A stretch of 64,000 nucleotides of DNA, taken from NCBI GenBank assembly GCA_964036045.1, contig OZ038381.1, positions 128,843,708 to 128,907,707 of the forward strand. The letters run 5' to 3'. This document shows, piece after piece, positions 11,767-20,354 of this stretch. Positions within the stretch are counted from its first letter, which is position 1; every line of letters starts with the position of its first letter. Below the pieces are notes generated by a model. The model worked only from the letters and a program-made list of their open reading frames with translations. It did no database searches and was not told the DNA's origin. Position numbers and translations under genes: made by a program. Origin of the DNA: Eutreptiella sp. 'Long Island Sound 2002'. Lineage: Eukaryota > Euglenozoa > Euglenophyceae > Eutreptiales > Eutreptiaceae.

Positions 11767-12298
11767 TGTAAGTGCGGCTAGCCCCATCTGCTCAGATTTT
11801 CAGACATTCTGCCCAGATTGGCTACATTTTGGTCATTTTCTTTGCTTCGGCGGAATTGCCGCCTCGCAGCTCAGTCACAGGATATTTCCTATATATTTCT
11901 GATATGCCGGATTTGATTCCGCGGTCCATTTCCCGTAAATCCGCCGCGTTCCGCTATTTTAGCTGGAATCGCCATTTGCCGCTGACGCGCGCTCGCGGGC
12001 CAGATCGGCCAAACATTTTTACATAAATGGATTATTTAATTTCTTTCAGACAGTTTTGGACACTCAGATGTATTTAGAATAATTCCCCTCAATTTTCTTC
12101 ATAGACTGGGATTTTCTGCCGGACCACAATCAGCATGGACCTTGCTTCTGTTGTCGCTGCTCTCGCCTCCGTTGGTGTCCGTGTCTCTGGTTCTACCCCC
12201 AATAACAACATCCAGGAAGACTCCTCGCGTGCCTGCCCCACTGGTCTTGCCGGCCCCGAGCCCTCCGGCACCCACAACGACCCAGGGCAGCACTTTCA
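11767..12298 (+). repeat. 5' LTR, 532 bp
   Basis: Begins TGTAAGTGCGGCTAG and ends GGCAGCACTTTCA, so it has the standard TG...CA ends. It appears identical to 21,999-22,530. It holds a TATA-like TATATAT at 11,890, a small GGCGG/CCGCC hairpin near 11,850, and an ATG at 12,135 that opens the gag frame before the LTR ends. Confidence 0.95.
11890..11896 (+). promoter_or_regulatory. Possible TATA box in the 5' LTR
   Basis: TATATAT lies 124 bp into the LTR within CCTATATATTTC, the only strong TATA-like match there. Transcription would then begin around 11,915-11,925, placing the R region and the gag ATG downstream. Position and sequence fit, but nothing confirms it. Confidence 0.35.
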
Positions 12299-15170
12299 TG
12301 GTAGCAGAGGCTACCTGAATGTTGTTCCTTTGGTGTCCCAACCACAGCTAGCCCCTCAGTACGGCCCCGTAGACTCCGCCACCTCCGGAGACGTAACAAT
12401 TACGCTGCCGTGGTGTTGTGCGAACGAGGCCTTGAGAGGACTGCCTTGCGCAAGCCCAAATTGCCCAAGAAGGGTACAAATCAGCAGCTGTGGAGGCCCA
12501 GATTACAATCAAGATCCCAGTCGAAATTGGCCATCAAGCAGCTGGAATCTCCCAGCCTACGCTAATGGCAACGCTCCGGTGGAGCTTACGGACCTGGCAG
12601 GTACTAATACTCCTTACCAATGTCCACATTTTGAGACCATCGACGCCGACATTGACGACATTGAGATGGGTGGTCCAGGTGAGGTACCTGCCTATAATCG
12701 ACCAGCCTCATGGGCACAATGGGACAACCATTTGTCTTCCGAAGTGACCCGTAACCTTGAGGCGCTTGAGGCCCTGTGTCTATTAGCCACGTCTAAGTTG
12801 ATAGGACAAGAAAGAATCGCCTCTGATTTTTTATTCGAATATTTTTTCCTCCTTCAAGAAGAAATTAAGACCAGGATGTGGTGGTGTTCTCAAGAAGATG
12901 AATCTTTTGCCATTTTCTTGCAGATCTGGGAGGCAAGTCCCTTCCCGAAGGAGAAGACCAAGGCACCTGTTGCCGGGCCCTCCGCCCCTCATCCCTCTGT
13001 GTCCATCCGCGACGATCTAGCCGCCGCGGTTGAGGAAGGAATTTTAGAGGCAGCTAGGCAGGCAAGCCTGGAAATTAGGACTGAAGGAGCTCCCCAAGTG
13101 GACTCCTGGCTGCGAACCACTGAGATTAGCGGTCGGACAGCCTGCTCAGGCCCTTCAGGACACGGTATGTACTGTCCTGCCGACTGCTCTTGCAGATTAC
13201 AGCGAGATACTGAGCTCCAATTGCTCAAAGATCAAATGCAACTCATCATTCAGACGCTGGGAATTAAAGATCTTTTCAAGACCCACATGAGGTCTGAGGG
13301 CGCATCTTCGGTGGAACAAACAACAGAACCGTCGGAGGAGGCCACAGAAATTTTTTCGATTGCTCCTTCGGTGGACTCTAAGACCACCGACGCAAGGATC
13401 AGCAGGACTAAGCTAAAGGAAAGGGTTACCATCTCTCGATCTCAGAGTAGATCGGTGAAGGCTAGGAATGAGGCTCAGAATGCCAAACGAACTGCCTCCC
13501 GTACTACCCTTCCTGCTGTTGATTTCAATGCAATTGCCCAGATGTTGCTCGCCCAGACCCTCGCCGGAGCTGGTGTGGCTAATGATGCCGCCAAGGTGTC
13601 TGCCATTACGGCCGGTGTTGGGCTGGATTCACTTCTAAATCCCACTTCATTGCGACTTCGTCAGGTTGCCAAGCAACCGAAGTATAATGGGAACCCCAGA
13701 CGTTGGCCTCAGTTCCAACAGGAATTTAAACTGTGGGTTAAGACTCAAAAACTCCAGGATGATCAGTTCCTGATGGCGCTCTTGGACTGCCTTGAGGGAG
13801 CGCCGGCCAACACTTGGCTCAGGACCTGGAGTGATCGTGAGGATTCAAGTTCCCCCCTTACCTTTGATGAGGTGTGGGAACAGTTGGAGGTACGTGGATC
13901 CCGGCTGCCTGAGGACCATTACCACCAGATGTTGAAGAATTTTCCTTCGTTCTTGCGATTAATCTTGCACGAAGTGCAGGACAAGAGACAGCGCTTCTGG
14001 AATCTCGTAGAAGAATCTGAACATTCAGGCGAAAAATTTTCCAGTGCCGAGCTGAAAAATCTGATTTTTGACAAGATCCCCTCAGAAACCGCCGCCACCC
14101 TTCGGAATAGACAGTCCGAAGAAAAGGTCAAGACCTGGTGGGCGGAAGTCGATGGCTTTGACGCCTCGGCCAACCGGTTTACCGTCAGGGAGGCACTTCA
14201 AAAGTGCTCCCCCACGTCGTTTACCAAGGTGAAATTCACTGAAAACACGTGGAAAATCAAGTTTAATGAACACGAGGATCGGGACTTGTTTGTCCAAGTC
14301 CTCAACAGGGGAGTAAGTTTCCACGGCCATCGCCTGAAGGCCAGGAACTGGGTGTTTTCGTTTACCCCGCAGGAACTGTGGGAAGAGGTTGAGAGGCTCG
14401 CTGACGCCGCCAATCAAAATTTCCATGAGGGTCTTGGGGGAAACAGGAATACCCAGCAAAACACCCAAAATGGGGCCCAAAAGGGCAACAAGAAGGTGAA
14501 TGACACCCGGAATGTTCAGGATCATTGTAGCATCTGCCTTCTTTTAGGTTCTACGAACCGAGCTAAGACGCATTCTATCGCTAATCACCGATGGTCTGCT
14601 TACGATCACAAAGTGATTGGTGAAAATGTCAGTAATTCGCAGAATTCAGACAGGAATGACAGACAGGTGCATGGTGCTAAGGGGGGAAAGGGTAATCCGA
14701 CCCCCTCCGGTGGAAACAAAAACACTGGAGGCCCTGGCGGGTCCCAAGGCAAAGGAAATCGGACTCCATCCGGCTTCGGTGGGCAGCCAAACGGCCAGAC
14801 AAGTCCCAATGGCAACGCCGGAGGCGGAAATCGAAATCCAGGCCAAACCCCTCAATCCGGTACTAACAAAGGAAATGCTCCAGGATCACAGGGTAAAGGT
14901 AAGGGAAATCCTTCAGGAACCCCTTTCTCTGGTAAGGGCAGGGGGCGTGGCGACGGTGGTGGCCCATCATCCGGCGGCCGTGGCCGTGGACGAGGAAAGG
15001 GCAATCATCGTGTGGATCAGGTCTCAGGTGCAGACCAGGTGTCTGATGCGGATCGAGATTATGTCGAAAATGCCCTGAATCCAGCGGATGATCCGTTCCA
15101 AGATGAGTGGATCGACGAATCAGGCTGTGTTCACAATGTTAACGCAGCCGCTGGAGGTCAGAACGCCTAG
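12135..15170 (+). CDS. gag: Gag polyprotein of the young chromovirus
   Basis: Gag builds the virus-like particle and binds the element RNA. The open frame is 1011 codons, long for a chromovirus gag. The ATG chosen, 12,135, lies inside the 5' LTR, so about 55 residues are LTR-coded and the frame runs across the primer-binding site; the next in-frame ATG is 12,666. Residues ~510-690 (PKYNGNPRRWPQFQQEF, APANTWLRTW) fit a retrotransposon capsid core. Near residue 795, CSICLLLGSTNRAKTHSIANH could be a Cys2His2-type zinc site; no classical CCHC knuckle is seen. The C-terminal third is Gly/Asn/Arg-rich with GRGRGRGKG, suited to RNA binding. It ends at TAG 15,168-15,170, with the same frame open beyond. 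Confidence 0.88.
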   Translation: MDLASVVAALASVGVRVSGSTPNNNIQEDSSRACPTGLAGPEPSGTHNDPGQHFHGSRGYLNVVPLVSQPQLAPQYGPVDSATSGDVTITLPWCCANEALRGLPCASPNCPRRVQISSCGGPDYNQDPSRNWPSSSWNLPAYANGNAPVELTDLAGTNTPYQCPHFETIDADIDDIEMGGPGEVPAYNRPASWAQWDNHLSSEVTRNLEALEALCLLATSKLIGQERIASDFLFEYFFLLQEEIKTRMWWCSQEDESFAIFLQIWEASPFPKEKTKAPVAGPSAPHPSVSIRDDLAAAVEEGILEAARQASLEIRTEGAPQVDSWLRTTEISGRTACSGPSGHGMYCPADCSCRLQRDTELQLLKDQMQLIIQTLGIKDLFKTHMRSEGASSVEQTTEPSEEATEIFSIAPSVDSKTTDARISRTKLKERVTISRSQSRSVKARNEAQNAKRTASRTTLPAVDFNAIAQMLLAQTLAGAGVANDAAKVSAITAGVGLDSLLNPTSLRLRQVAKQPKYNGNPRRWPQFQQEFKLWVKTQKLQDDQFLMALLDCLEGAPANTWLRTWSDREDSSSPLTFDEVWEQLEVRGSRLPEDHYHQMLKNFPSFLRLILHEVQDKRQRFWNLVEESEHSGEKFSSAELKNLIFDKIPSETAATLRNRQSEEKVKTWWAEVDGFDASANRFTVREALQKCSPTSFTKVKFTENTWKIKFNEHEDRDLFVQVLNRGVSFHGHRLKARNWVFSFTPQELWEEVERLADAANQNFHEGLGGNRNTQQNTQNGAQKGNKKVNDTRNVQDHCSICLLLGSTNRAKTHSIANHRWSAYDHKVIGENVSNSQNSDRNDRQVHGAKGGKGNPTPSGGNKNTGGPGGSQGKGNRTPSGFGGQPNGQTSPNGNAGGGNRNPGQTPQSGTNKGNAPGSQGKGKGNPSGTPFSGKGRGRGDGGGPSSGGRGRGRGKGNHRVDQVSGADQVSDADRDYVENALNPADDPFQDEWIDESGCVHNVNAAAGGQNA
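12299..12310 (+). promoter_or_regulatory. Primer-binding site, initiator tRNA-Met type
   Basis: TGGTAGCAGAGG follows the LTR with no spacer. It is complementary to CCUCUGCUACCA, which I recall as the 3' end of animal-type initiator tRNA-Met; plant elements usually show TGGTATCAGAGC. It marks the start of minus-strand DNA synthesis. Confidence 0.85.
15168..15170 (+). promoter_or_regulatory. Candidate readthrough stop between gag and pol
   Basis: TAG is the only stop in frame from 12,135 to 20,354, followed by GGGAGCCAC. The 43 codons between it and 15,300 are all open. A single in-frame UAG followed by purines and a GC-rich stretch is how murine leukaemia-type retroviruses make Gag-Pol by suppression. 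I infer the same here; a recent nonsense mutation is the alternative. Confidence 0.6.
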
Positions 15171-18100
15171 GGGAGCCACGAAAATCGCCCCTCCCCAGGC
15201 GATTTCAGGCATGATCCCCAGATTCCTGATCGACCATTACTTGATGTAGGGTCGCTTGTCTCCTCTCCCCTGGATCCGGCAGCGGATCCTTCTGTTGTAG
15301 TGGACGAGGTTGGTGTACAGTCCAAGCACAGGGCTCGTCAGTTTGTCACAAAGCTGTGGGTCTCTGATTGCAAGGGAAATTTCCACCTCGCCACTTGTTT
15401 GTGTGACAATGGATCAGAGGTAAATCTCCAATCCAATGCATTCTTACCCGACAACTGCGTGTTTGAATCGCCTCATTCTGTTACCCTCGAGGGAGTTTCT
15501 GGACATTCTCTCGCAGGTGGGCAACGCGGTTGTTATATATCAACTCATTTGGTCGCTCAAGACCTTTGGGAAGAGCAAAATGTGGAAGAAGTTGTCCTTA
15601 AGGATGACTACTTCTATCGTGCTGACATAAAGTATGACCTTTATTTGGGCCATCCTTGGCTTCGCAAGAACAGGGTAGCGCCCGTAGGTCATCGTCGTTG
15701 TTTTTTGCTGGAGTCAGGTCCCTTGGAGCGTCCTGAATTTCGTTTTTTGCACGCAGGGTTTAAAAGTGCAGAAGAATTTTTGAAGCAAAAGGTGACACCA
15801 AAATTTGGTGAAGATGTCACCATTGCAGAGGTGAATGGGAGTGCCGATTACTCCCAAGAGTTAGAATGTCTTCGTAGGGACTCCCAGCCACGACGCCCTT
15901 CGCGCTGGCACTCTTCATCCTACAGAGTTGTCGACAAATGGCGCGATGCAATTTGTGAATACTTCCATGAACATCATTCCTTTTGGCTCCAGTATGATGC
16001 CTTTGCTAACCGTATGAACAGGCGCTTTGACAAGCACTTCAGCGACGCTTGGACCCACAAATGGGACAAGAAGTTGTGGATTGATCCTCCGTTTCACTTA
16101 ATCCAGCAGGTCATCCACAAAATCAAGCAAGATAAAACCCAGGCAATTTTAGTTGTGCCTTTGTGGGACGACAAGCCTTGGTTTCAGGAATTACAGGACA
16201 TTTGTGTAGATTTCATCGAACTTCCCAGGAAGATTAAGCTGAATGCCAGGGACGACACAGGTCCCCTGCCACAGCGGTCCTGGAGTTCGCTTGCATTCCT
16301 GGTGGATGGAAAGCTTTCTGACTCTAATTCTGCTGATTCTAGTACAGATTCCTGTGTTGGGTCTGAATCTGAGGTTGAGCGTGGTACTGATGATGAATCT
16401 ATTTTTTCTGATTTTTGTCCGTCAGATACCCAAGGTGATTCAACGTCCAATGGATCCGCCTCGTCTCCCTCTTCCCCAATACGGTCGACATCGAAAAGAA
16501 TCTTCAGTGCACGGGCGAGGAAAAATCTCCAATCGCGCCGCAAATTCAGAGTTTTTTCTGAAAAACCCCCTGTGGAAGCTTTCATGGATCCTTTCGAGGA
16601 GCTGGATCGCGAAGAGAATCTCTGGGATTTCGACACACGACCCACCTATCTTCAAGAGGCAGTTGATACGGATCTGTTTAGGGACATCCGTAAGAAGATT
16701 CTTCCTGCCAAAGCCGAAGAAGTCGCCAAAGTTTTTTCGACAGTAATTCCTGGCGATCAGGTGGACACCGAATTGTGTTCAAAGTCAAGAGAAAAGATTT
16801 TTGAGGAACGGAAGGATACAACCCTTTCAGGAAAGTTGATCAAGGACCCCCCTGTCCGTGGGCAGTTCGGTGAAGCCTTCATCGAGCTTCGTGGAGGGTA
16901 CAAGGCAAAAAAACAGCGCCCTTATGAAAATCATGGACACAAACATGAGATTCTCAGAAAAGTCATTGAGAGAAATCTCAGGGAATTTGGTTGGCTTGAG
17001 GGTTGTATGACCAGCGAATGGTGCTGTTCACCCTTCACAGTCCCGAAGCCACCGCCTGCAGACCAGAACACCATTGATGGTTGGCGAATGGTTGTTGATT
17101 TTCGCAATCTCAACGCCGAAACCAAGGCGGATTCACACCCCCTGCCCCTCTTTGAGGAGGAAATCGCCAAGAGGGCAAGAGGTCGTTTGTTCTCTGTGCT
17201 GGATCTCCGTCACGGCTTTCACCAAATGCCGTTGAGGAAGGACAGCAGACCTCTCACCTGTATGTGCACGCCATGTGGCCCAGTCCAATGGACGGTCATG
17301 CCCATGGGCCTGAAGAACGCCCCCTCATTTTTTCAAAGAATGATGGAGGATGTGCTGTTCACAACCCATCCTGAGCTTCGTGCCTTCGTGAGTGTGTACA
17401 TAGATGACATAATCATCGCGACGGAAGGGGAGGGACTGACCGAAGCCGAGCTGGTGGCCCTACATGAGAAGCAGCTGAACCAAGTTTTGGACATTCTTGA
17501 CGCCAATCAGCTGGTTTGTGGGCCAAAGAAGGGAAAATTATTTTTAAAATCAGTCGAATTTTGTGGTTCTCTCCTAGAGAATGGCACTCGACGACCCAGT
17601 CCAGGGAAGCTCGTCGCTATTCAGAAGTGGAAGCGCCCTGAGACGATCACGGAGTTGAGAGGATTCCTGGGTTGTTGCAATTTTTACCACACTTTTGTGC
17701 CGAATTATGCCAAATTTGCTGCCCCCCTGACTGAATTATTGAAGGTAGGGAGAGATGCGGGCAAGGCAGGTTCAAAGGTGCGTGTCAAGTGGACTGACGA
17801 GTGCGAGGAGGCCTTCCATCACTTGAGAGCAGCCCTCTGCGAAGTCGCCACGTTGCATGTGCCTCAATTTGACAGACCCTTCTACATTAGAACCGACGCA
17901 TCTAGGTACGCGATCGGAGCTGTCCTTGAACAGGTTGATGAAGCCACCGGCGATCATTACCCTCTTGCATTTTGGTCTCGGAAGCTAGCCCCACGCCAAA
18001 TGCAATGGTCGCCGCGTGAGCAAGAAACGTATGCCATCATCTGTGCTTTAAAAAAGTACCAATCGTGGGTTGGCACTAATCGAGTCGAGGTCCTGACGGA

Positions 18101-20354
18101 TCATCGATCTCTGGAGTATTGGGCCACCGAACACATTGATACTGTCGCGAGCCCAGCTGGCCGACGGGCCAGATGGCACGAATTTCTCAGTCTGTTTGAC
18201 CTCCATGTGTCGTATTTGCCTGGAAAACATAACACGGTAGCGGATGCTCTGAGCCGATGGGCTTACCCCGCCTCAGAGGGGCTGCAAAGTACCAACATCC
18301 ATGGTACGGAGCAGGACCGCCATGTAACCATTGAATGGGATCAGGAAGAAAAGAAACTCATTCGACGTGCATGCATGCAGTGCGCTGTTAAACAGCACGC
18401 ATTGCCGTGTCACGACATCACGGCCATTTCAGATCCGGCGCATGCTCACGAGATCTGCACCAAAACGCTGAAAGTCGTGGAAAAAGTCACCGATCCCTCC
18501 TCCGGGAGTGTGAAACGGTTTGATTATACCCGACAAGTAAGTCGATTTCGGTTGATCCAGGGCATTAAGCGTCGAGATCCGGCCAAAACTCCACCCCTGC
18601 CTAAAGATTCCCTGATAATCCGTGACTGGACGTCCGATTACCTGCAGGATCCCATGTTTAAAGAGGTCTTTGGAAATCTCCAATCCAAAGATGCTCACAA
18701 GGATGGGATTTTTGCTGAGTACTCGTTGGATGGGGGGAAGCTGTGGATGGAGGGTAAATTGTGTGTGCCAGACGCCCTAGCCCCCCGAGTGTTAAACTGG
18801 TGGCATAAATGGGAGTCCCCCCACGCACATGGCCGTCGACTGTGGTCGATGATTAAACATAGGTTGTTTGGCTCACGGCTATATACTCATTGCATGAAAG
18901 TAGCCGCCGGATGCGCCCAATGTGCTGTCTCGACGCCCCCCAGCGCGAAGAAGCACGGCCATCTGAGGCCTCATCCTATTCCGGAGCGCCTCTTTAACAG
19001 AGTCACCAGTGATTTTTTCTATCTCGGTGAGCTCGATGACGAAGAGTGCCATTGGACTAATAAAAAAGTCAATGGTGTGCTCCTTATTCAGTGCCGTCAT
19101 TCCGGCTACATTCAAGTGTTGCCTTGCAACATTGAGTCGATGACTGGCAAGGCTGCCGCCAAATGGTGCGCGCAGACCTGGATGGGAGGCTGGGATGTCC
19201 CATCCGAGGTGGTGACGGATTCAGGCAAAGAGTACACCTCCGAATGGTGGAGAGAATTATGTGCTCGCCTTGGAATCCACCACCTCCGATGTGAAATCCA
19301 CTCGCATCGAGCGCTGCCTGGCGAAAGAGCCGGCCGCTCAATTATAAATATGCTTCGTAAGGAGCTCGCGAGTGAAAAGGATTTCCATTGGATGGAAGTT
19401 CTCTTCGCATTGCTTCGCCGTTACCACAACACGCCTTTGTATCATGGCCTTTCTCCAAATGAAATTGTCTTTGGACGAAAGAAGTGTTGGTGGAACATGC
19501 CGTTGAATAATCCTCGCCCCTGTAAGGATGCTTCGCTGTTTTTGGACGAAGTCCAACGAGCAGATAAATCTGTGTCGAAATTAATCGAGAAGCATCAGGC
19601 TGACTGGCTTTGGGTTCAAAATCAAGGTCGAAAAAACCCCCACAATTTTGAAGTCGATGATCGAGTTTGGCTTCGAAAATCCGAAACCACCCTGGACGGA
19701 GATGACAAGCTTCTTCCCTTGTGGGAGGGGCCATTCGCTGTTACAGCGCGTCTTGGTGAGAACAGGTGGAGGATTCGTGTGGATGTCAGCAGGGAAATCG
19801 ACGTTTCGGGTGATCGCCTCAAGAGAGAGATCCCCTCCCCCAAGGATCGGGTTAAACCCCTTTTTTGGACTGGAAAACACTTGTCCGATCGGGTAATCGA
19901 AGGGGGAAAGTACGAACTCAAGAGGATTGTTGAAGCAAGACGTGACGCCAAGGGCGAATGGGAATTTCTGTGTGAGTGGAGGGGCTTTGATTCCAGTCAC
20001 AACAACTGGGAACCAGCCCAATCTTTTGTCCATGGGTACACCAAGGGGTTCATCGACTTCCTCAAGAAGCACCCCGAAATTGGAGTACTCCTGACAGATT
20101 GTTTGTCGAAACCAGACAGACAAGTGGAGAGCGACGGAAAACGACCTGTGGTGAATCGAGATCCAGCCTTTTACGGCCCTCAGCAGCCACATTCCAGGGC
20201 TGATCCGTCGATCCCCCCTCCTGCGGTCAGGCCAGCCCAGGAGCCAAATGAGGACCAAGCTTCGAGTTCGGCCGCTGATTTGCAGCGCCCAAGCCGTACG
20301 AGGGCCAGGCCAGACAGGTTGGTGGTCACATGTATTCGTGCTTGGCCGAATTGA
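15171..20354 (+). CDS. pol: Pol polyprotein of the young chromovirus
   Basis: The frame is 1727 codons after the gag stop and needs readthrough, or a separate start, to be made. Counted from 15,171: retropepsin near residue 78 with CDNGSEV, where Asp-Asn-Gly replaces the usual DTG/DSG; methyltransferase-like domain ~260-383 with LWIDPPF; RT ~600-800 with VLDLRHGFHQMPL and VYIDDIIIA (17,397-17,408); RNase H ~900-1025 with RTDASRYAIGAVLEQ and TDHRSLEYW; integrase ~1210-1400 with an H-H-C-C region, then SDFFYL, VVTDSGKEY and LPGERAG (34 residues between the second Asp and Glu, one fewer than usual); chromodomain ~1580-1623 with YELKRIVEARRD and NNWEPAQSF. All these catalytic residues are present. 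The chromodomain should direct integration to marked chromatin. Confidence 0.93.
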   Translation, partial: GSHENRPSPGDFRHDPQIPDRPLLDVGSLVSSPLDPAADPSVVVDEVGVQSKHRARQFVTKLWVSDCKGNFHLATCLCDNGSEVNLQSNAFLPDNCVFESPHSVTLEGVSGHSLAGGQRGCYISTHLVAQDLWEEQNVEEVVLKDDYFYRADIKYDLYLGHPWLRKNRVAPVGHRRCFLLESGPLERPEFRFLHAGFKSAEEFLKQKVTPKFGEDVTIAEVNGSADYSQELECLRRDSQPRRPSRWHSSSYRVVDKWRDAICEYFHEHHSFWLQYDAFANRMNRRFDKHFSDAWTHKWDKKLWIDPPFHLIQQVIHKIKQDKTQAILVVPLWDDKPWFQELQDICVDFIELPRKIKLNARDDTGPLPQRSWSSLAFLVDGKLSDSNSADSSTDSCVGSESEVERGTDDESIFSDFCPSDTQGDSTSNGSASSPSSPIRSTSKRIFSARARKNLQSRRKFRVFSEKPPVEAFMDPFEELDREENLWDFDTRPTYLQEAVDTDLFRDIRKKILPAKAEEVAKVFSTVIPGDQVDTELCSKSREKIFEERKDTTLSGKLIKDPPVRGQFGEAFIELRGGYKAKKQRPYENHGHKHEILRKVIERNLREFGWLEGCMTSEWCCSPFTVPKPPPADQNTIDGWRMVVDFRNLNAETKADSHPLPLFEEEIAKRARGRLFSVLDLRHGFHQMPLRKDSRPLTCMCTPCGPVQWTVMPMGLKNAPSFFQRMMEDVLFTTHPELRAFVSVYIDDIIIATEGEGLTEAELVALHEKQLNQVLDILDANQLVCGPKKGKLFLKSVEFCGSLLENGTRRPSPGKLVAIQKWKRPETITELRGFLGCCNFYHTFVPNYAKFAAPLTELLKVGRDAGKAGSKVRVKWTDECEEAFHHLRAALCEVATLHVPQFDRPFYIRTDASRYAIGAVLEQVDEATGDHYPLAFWSRKLAPRQMQWSPREQETYAIICALKKYQSWVGTNRVEVLTDHRSLEYWATEHIDTVASPAGRRARWHEFLSLFDLHVSYLPGKHNTVADALSRWAYPASEGLQSTNIHGTEQDRHVTIEWDQEEKKLIRRACMQCAVKQHALPCHDITAISDPAHAHEICTKTLKVVEKVTDPSSGSVKRFDYTRQVSRFRLIQGIKRRDPAKTPPLPKDSLIIRDWTSDYLQDPMFKEVFGNLQSKDAHKDGIFAEYSLDGGKLWMEGKLCVPDALAPRVLNWWHKWESPHAHGRRLWSMIKHRLFGSRLYTHCMKVAAGCAQCAVSTPPSAKKHGHLRPHPIPERLFNRVTSDFFYLGELDDEECHWTNKKVNGVLLIQCRHSGYIQVLPCNIESMTGKAAAKWCAQTWMGGWDVPSEVVTDSGKEYTSEWWRELCARLGIHHLRCEIHSHRALPGERAGRSIINMLRKELASEKDFHWMEVLFALLRRYHNTPLYHGLSPNEIVFGRKKCWWNMPLNNPRPCKDASLFLDEVQRADKSVSKLIEKHQADWLWVQNQGRKNPHNFEVDDRVWLRKSETTLDGDDKLLPLWEGPFAVTARLGENRWRIRVDVSREIDVSGDRLKREIPSPKDRVKPLFWTGKHLSDRVIEGGKYELKRIVEARRDAKGEWEFLCEWRGFDSSHNNWEPAQSFVHGYTKGFIDFLKKHPEIGVLLTDCLSKPDRQVESDGKRPVVNRDPAFYGPQQPHSRADPSIPPPAVRPAQEPNEDQASSSAADLQRPSRTRARPDRLVVTCIRAWPN
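15950..16320 (+). other. Dam-like methyltransferase-fold domain within pol
   Basis: Inside pol, before the RT, the order YDAFANRMNRRF, AWTHKWDKKLWIDPPFHLI, TQAILVVPLWDDKPWF and PQRSWSSLAFLVDG matches the layout of phage-type Dam adenine methyltransferases: an Asp-x-x-Ala start, a DPPF catalytic-type motif after a Trp, then a hydrophobic strand ending in Pro-x-Trp. Related domains are known in DIRS-type and some other retroelements. An acidic Ser/Asp-rich spacer follows. Whether it methylates DNA or is a structural remnant cannot be told from sequence. Confidence 0.5.
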
